A stretch of DNA of 8,476 nt from positions 1-8,476 of the forward strand of contig JAQGKN010000402.1 of the NCBI GenBank assembly GCA_028290085.1, written 5' to 3'. Made by a program: the position numbers and the translations under genes. The notes under the pieces are model-generated. The model saw only the letters and a program-made list of their open reading frames with translations. It ran no database searches and was not told the origin of the DNA. Of the stretch, positions 6,943 to 8,476 are shown piece by piece; position 1 is the stretch's first letter, and each line of letters opens with the position of its first letter. The stretch is from Hyphomicrobiales bacterium. GTDB lineage: Bacteria; Pseudomonadota; Alphaproteobacteria; Rhizobiales; Beijerinckiaceae.

Positions 6943-7908
6943 TCAGCTCACCACGCGCGCGCGCAGGCCTGCCAGCACGGCGTCATATGCATCGGCCAAG
7001 CTGTCCAGCATCTGCGCGAGTCCGGCAATGCGGTTGCGCGCAGTCGCACGCGCGAGCTGGAATTGGAATGATTTGGCAGACGAAGAGATCGTGCGGCAGC
7101 CTTGCAGCGCCTCTTCGAAGCCGACCTCCCCCTGCGCGCTCAGCCAGTCGAGATGAGTGCCCAGCAGCTCGAAATTCGCGCCGAGCTGCCGCAGAGTGTT
7201 GAAAGCGTATTTGTGGAAAAAGGCCGGCTCGCGTGCGCTCACGAGTGCCGCCTGTGCTTCGATCACAGCCGCGAAGCGCCGCACCGGATTGGTACGCGGC
7301 GCAAAGCGCAGATGCTCTTCAAGAAGCGCGCAGGCACGCCGCGCCAGCGCATCCGCTTCGAGGGCTCCGCCGCGCGCCTTCACAAATTCCGTATAGGGAA
7401 GAAGACCGTTCGCATCGCTCGACATGATTGCGGAATAGTCGCCCCCCTCCAGCGCGAAGAAGCCTGCATTATGAAAATAATGCAGGCGCCGCGCTGCCGG
7501 ATCGATGGCGTTGATGGCGATTGTCGTCTTCGAATGTTCCAGTCCGTAGGACACGCAGCGTGTATCGGGCAGATGGAACGCATCGACCTCGACGAGCGTC
7601 AGATGACCGCGCGCGGCCTGCTGCGTCAGATGGTGTTCGAGCTTGTCGTACAGCGCGAGTTCGCGCACATGCAGACCGTAGAGCGCGGCGAGATCCTCGG
7701 GCGGAAATTTGAAGAAGGTGAAGTGGTCGCCTTCAAAATCCTGCTCGACAGTAAAGCCGAGCGCGGCCTCCGGAACGTGCCCGGCGGCATTCAGAATCTC
7801 GATCCAGAGATCGACATAACAATTGGTTTCCGGCCAGTCCCGTGCGGAATCATGCAGCGCATGCGCGACATAACGCTCCGGGTCCAGTCGCGGATAGACA
7901 GCGTGCAT
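6943..7908 (-). CDS. DUF1839 family protein
   Basis: The 321-residue protein matches my memory of DUF1839 (conserved segments N-C-Y-V-D-L-W-I-E at 29-37, D-F-E-G-D-H-F-T-F-F-K-F at 57-68, V-E-V-D-A-F-H-L-P-D-T at 106-116, and L-H-Y-F-H-N-A-G at 142-149). No biochemical function is established for the family as far as I know. The N-terminal Cys30, followed about 95 residues later by His125 (E-H-S-K-T-T) and then a strand with Asn147 (Y-F-H-N), resembles the layout of papain-like cysteine proteases and acyltransferases such as BtrH; this is inference. The C-terminal third is helical. The ATG at 7908 is chosen because it lies 5 nt after the stop of the carrier-protein ligase gene, with GGGG about 10 nt upstream; the frame extends to 8103 but only by overlapping the ligase in non-conserved sequence. 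Its position directly behind the ligase suggests it acts on the aminoacyl-carrier protein or its product. Confidence 0.85.
   Translation of the reverse strand: MHAVYPRLDPERYVAHALHDSARDWPETNCYVDLWIEILNAAGHVPEAALGFTVEQDFEGDHFTFFKFPPEDLAALYGLHVRELALYDKLEHHLTQQAARGHLTLVEVDAFHLPDTRCVSYGLEHSKTTIAINAIDPAARRLHYFHNAGFFALEGGDYSAIMSSDANGLLPYTEFVKARGGALEADALARRACALLEEHLRFAPRTNPVRRFAAVIEAQAALVSAREPAFFHKYAFNTLRQLGANFELLGTHLDWLSAQGEVGFEEALQGCRTISSSAKSFQFQLARATARNRIAGLAQMLDSLADAYDAVLAGLRARVVS
7462..7487. repeat. Perfect 11-bp inverted repeat with 4-nt loop inside the DUF1839 gene
   Basis: GCCTGCATTAT (7462-7472) and its exact reverse complement (7477-7487) flank GAAA on the + strand (UUUC in the minus-strand mRNA). 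It encodes the conserved Leu-His-Tyr-Phe-His-Asn-Ala-Gly segment and uses T-ending codons (CAT, TAT, TTT, CAT, AAT) that contrast with the C/G-ending codons around it. There is no U tract, so it is not a canonical terminator. Confidence 0.85.
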
Positions 7909-7913
7909 TTCGC

Positions 7914-8476
7914 TCAACCCCAAAGGGCTTCGCGCACGCTGGCGGGCCAAGCCTTCGGGTCGAGCCCGTGATGCTTGAACAGGGCCAGCGCAACACGCTC
8001 CATGCCAAACCCCACGCAGGCCGTGTGGGCGGTGCTGCCATCGGCGCGCGTGATACCCCATAGCGAACCAAAGTGATCCTGATGGTAGTTGAAGCTCAGG
8101 CAAGCCGTGGGCTTTTCCACACTTTCGATGGGGATCAGCAGCTCGAATTTCAGCTTCTGGTCACGCTGGTTGTTGGCGAGCATACGTCCGGCACGACCAA
8201 AGAACGGATCGTTGGCGACGTCGAGTTCGGCGGGCAGGCCGAGGCAGGCGATCAGCTTGGGCCCGCGCTCGAGCCAGGTCTGGCGGAATTCCGTCACCTG
8301 TTCCGGCGTGCCGATGCGGACATATTCGCGCATCCGGAACATTTGCATGCGCGCCGGGTCCGTCGAAGGCTCGTGACGGAAGCAATAGGATTGCAGGTCG
8401 TAGAGGCGCCCATCGTCGGGCAGGGTGCCGAGACGCGCGACAACCGGATAGAGCGGATAGCAGGCAGCAGGCGCGA
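7914..8476 (-). CDS. Amino acid:[carrier protein] ligase, class II aminoacyl-tRNA synthetase homologue (5' truncated by window edge)
   Basis: The frame is open from the right edge (first whole codon 8474-8472) to the TGA at 7914-7916, giving the C-terminal 186 residues. Class II synthetase motif 2 is seen as [11 protein letters not shown] (fragment residues 32-42) continuing to [10 protein letters not shown] (46-55), and motif 3 as [13 protein letters not shown] (154-166). This combination is that of the atypical-SerRS-like enzymes of Bradyrhizobium and Agrobacterium, which lack a tRNA-binding domain and charge glycine or alanine onto the phosphopantetheine arm of a small carrier protein (Mocibob and colleagues, 2010). 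Candidate zinc ligands Cys5, Glu50 and Cys153 of the fragment have the same spacing (45 and 103 residues) as the Cys131, Glu176, Cys279 set I recall for the B. japonicum enzyme, so about 126 residues are missing upstream. The internal ATG at 8348 lies within motif 2 and is not the start. The partner carrier protein gene is not in the window. It is the most upstream visible gene of the operon. Confidence 0.9.
   Translation of the reverse strand, partial: APAACYPLYPVVARLGTLPDDGRLYDLQSYCFRHEPSTDPARMQMFRMREYVRIGTPEQVTEFRQTWLERGPKLIACLGLPAELDVANDPFFGRAGRMLANNQRDQKLKFELLIPIESVEKPTACLSFNYHQDHFGSLWGITRADGSTAHTACVGFGMERVALALFKHHGLDPKAWPASVREALWG

Noticed and set aside
7909..8103. 65-residue N-terminal extension of the DUF1839 gene
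   Set aside because: It overlaps the ligase coding region out of frame, and the start at 7908 directly follows the ligase stop as expected in a tight operon.
7914..8476. Genuine seryl-tRNA synthetase
   Set aside because: Motif 2 and the Cys/Glu/Cys spacing match the carrier-protein ligases, and the protein ends soon after motif 3 within an accessory operon; a housekeeping tRNA synthetase is unlikely.

Overview
The window is GC-rich with dense, back-to-back genes. Its gene content (a PcaB-like lyase, a small Tat-exported Tyr/Arg-rich protein of a kind I associate with rhizobia and methylobacteria, and an amino acid:carrier-protein ligase first described in Bradyrhizobium and Agrobacterium) points to an alphaproteobacterium of the order Hyphomicrobiales (Rhizobiales). 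Genus cannot be told from the sequence.

Left part (1-1960): the 3' end of a class II aldolase gene on the + strand meets, 7 bp away and tail to tail, a minus-strand gene for a 3-carboxy-cis,cis-muconate cycloisomerase-like lyase (pcaB family). A 179-bp divergent intergenic region follows, containing a CTTGTC/GACAAG repeat cluster around a GTCATGAC palindrome that may be an operator.

Middle (1961-2773): a small exported protein with a twin-arginine signal and a Tyr/Arg-rich tail ends at a strong Rho-independent terminator. It converges on a minus-strand gene for a four-helix membrane protein of unknown function.

Right part (2855-8476): a tight minus-strand operon of at least four genes, running off the right edge. 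In transcription order it encodes (1) an aminoacyl-tRNA-synthetase homologue of the amino acid:[carrier protein] ligase type (N-terminus outside the window), (2) a DUF1839 protein starting 5 nt later, (3) a cytoplasmic glycoside hydrolase family 2 protein resembling beta-mannosidases, starting 6 nt later, and (4) a tandem alpha/beta-hydrolase protein whose start overlaps the previous stop as ATGA. The ligase family loads glycine or alanine onto a phosphopantetheine carrier protein, and the physiological use of that aminoacyl thioester is, to my knowledge, unresolved. Co-transcription with a possible Cys-dependent transferase (DUF1839), an intracellular glycosidase-like protein and a two-domain hydrolase suggests a pathway that makes or remodels an aminoacylated, sugar-containing product. 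This operon is the most interesting part of the window; the pathway is inference.

No tRNA, rRNA, CRISPR array, insertion sequence or integrase was seen, and no gene-free stretch exceeds 300 bases.
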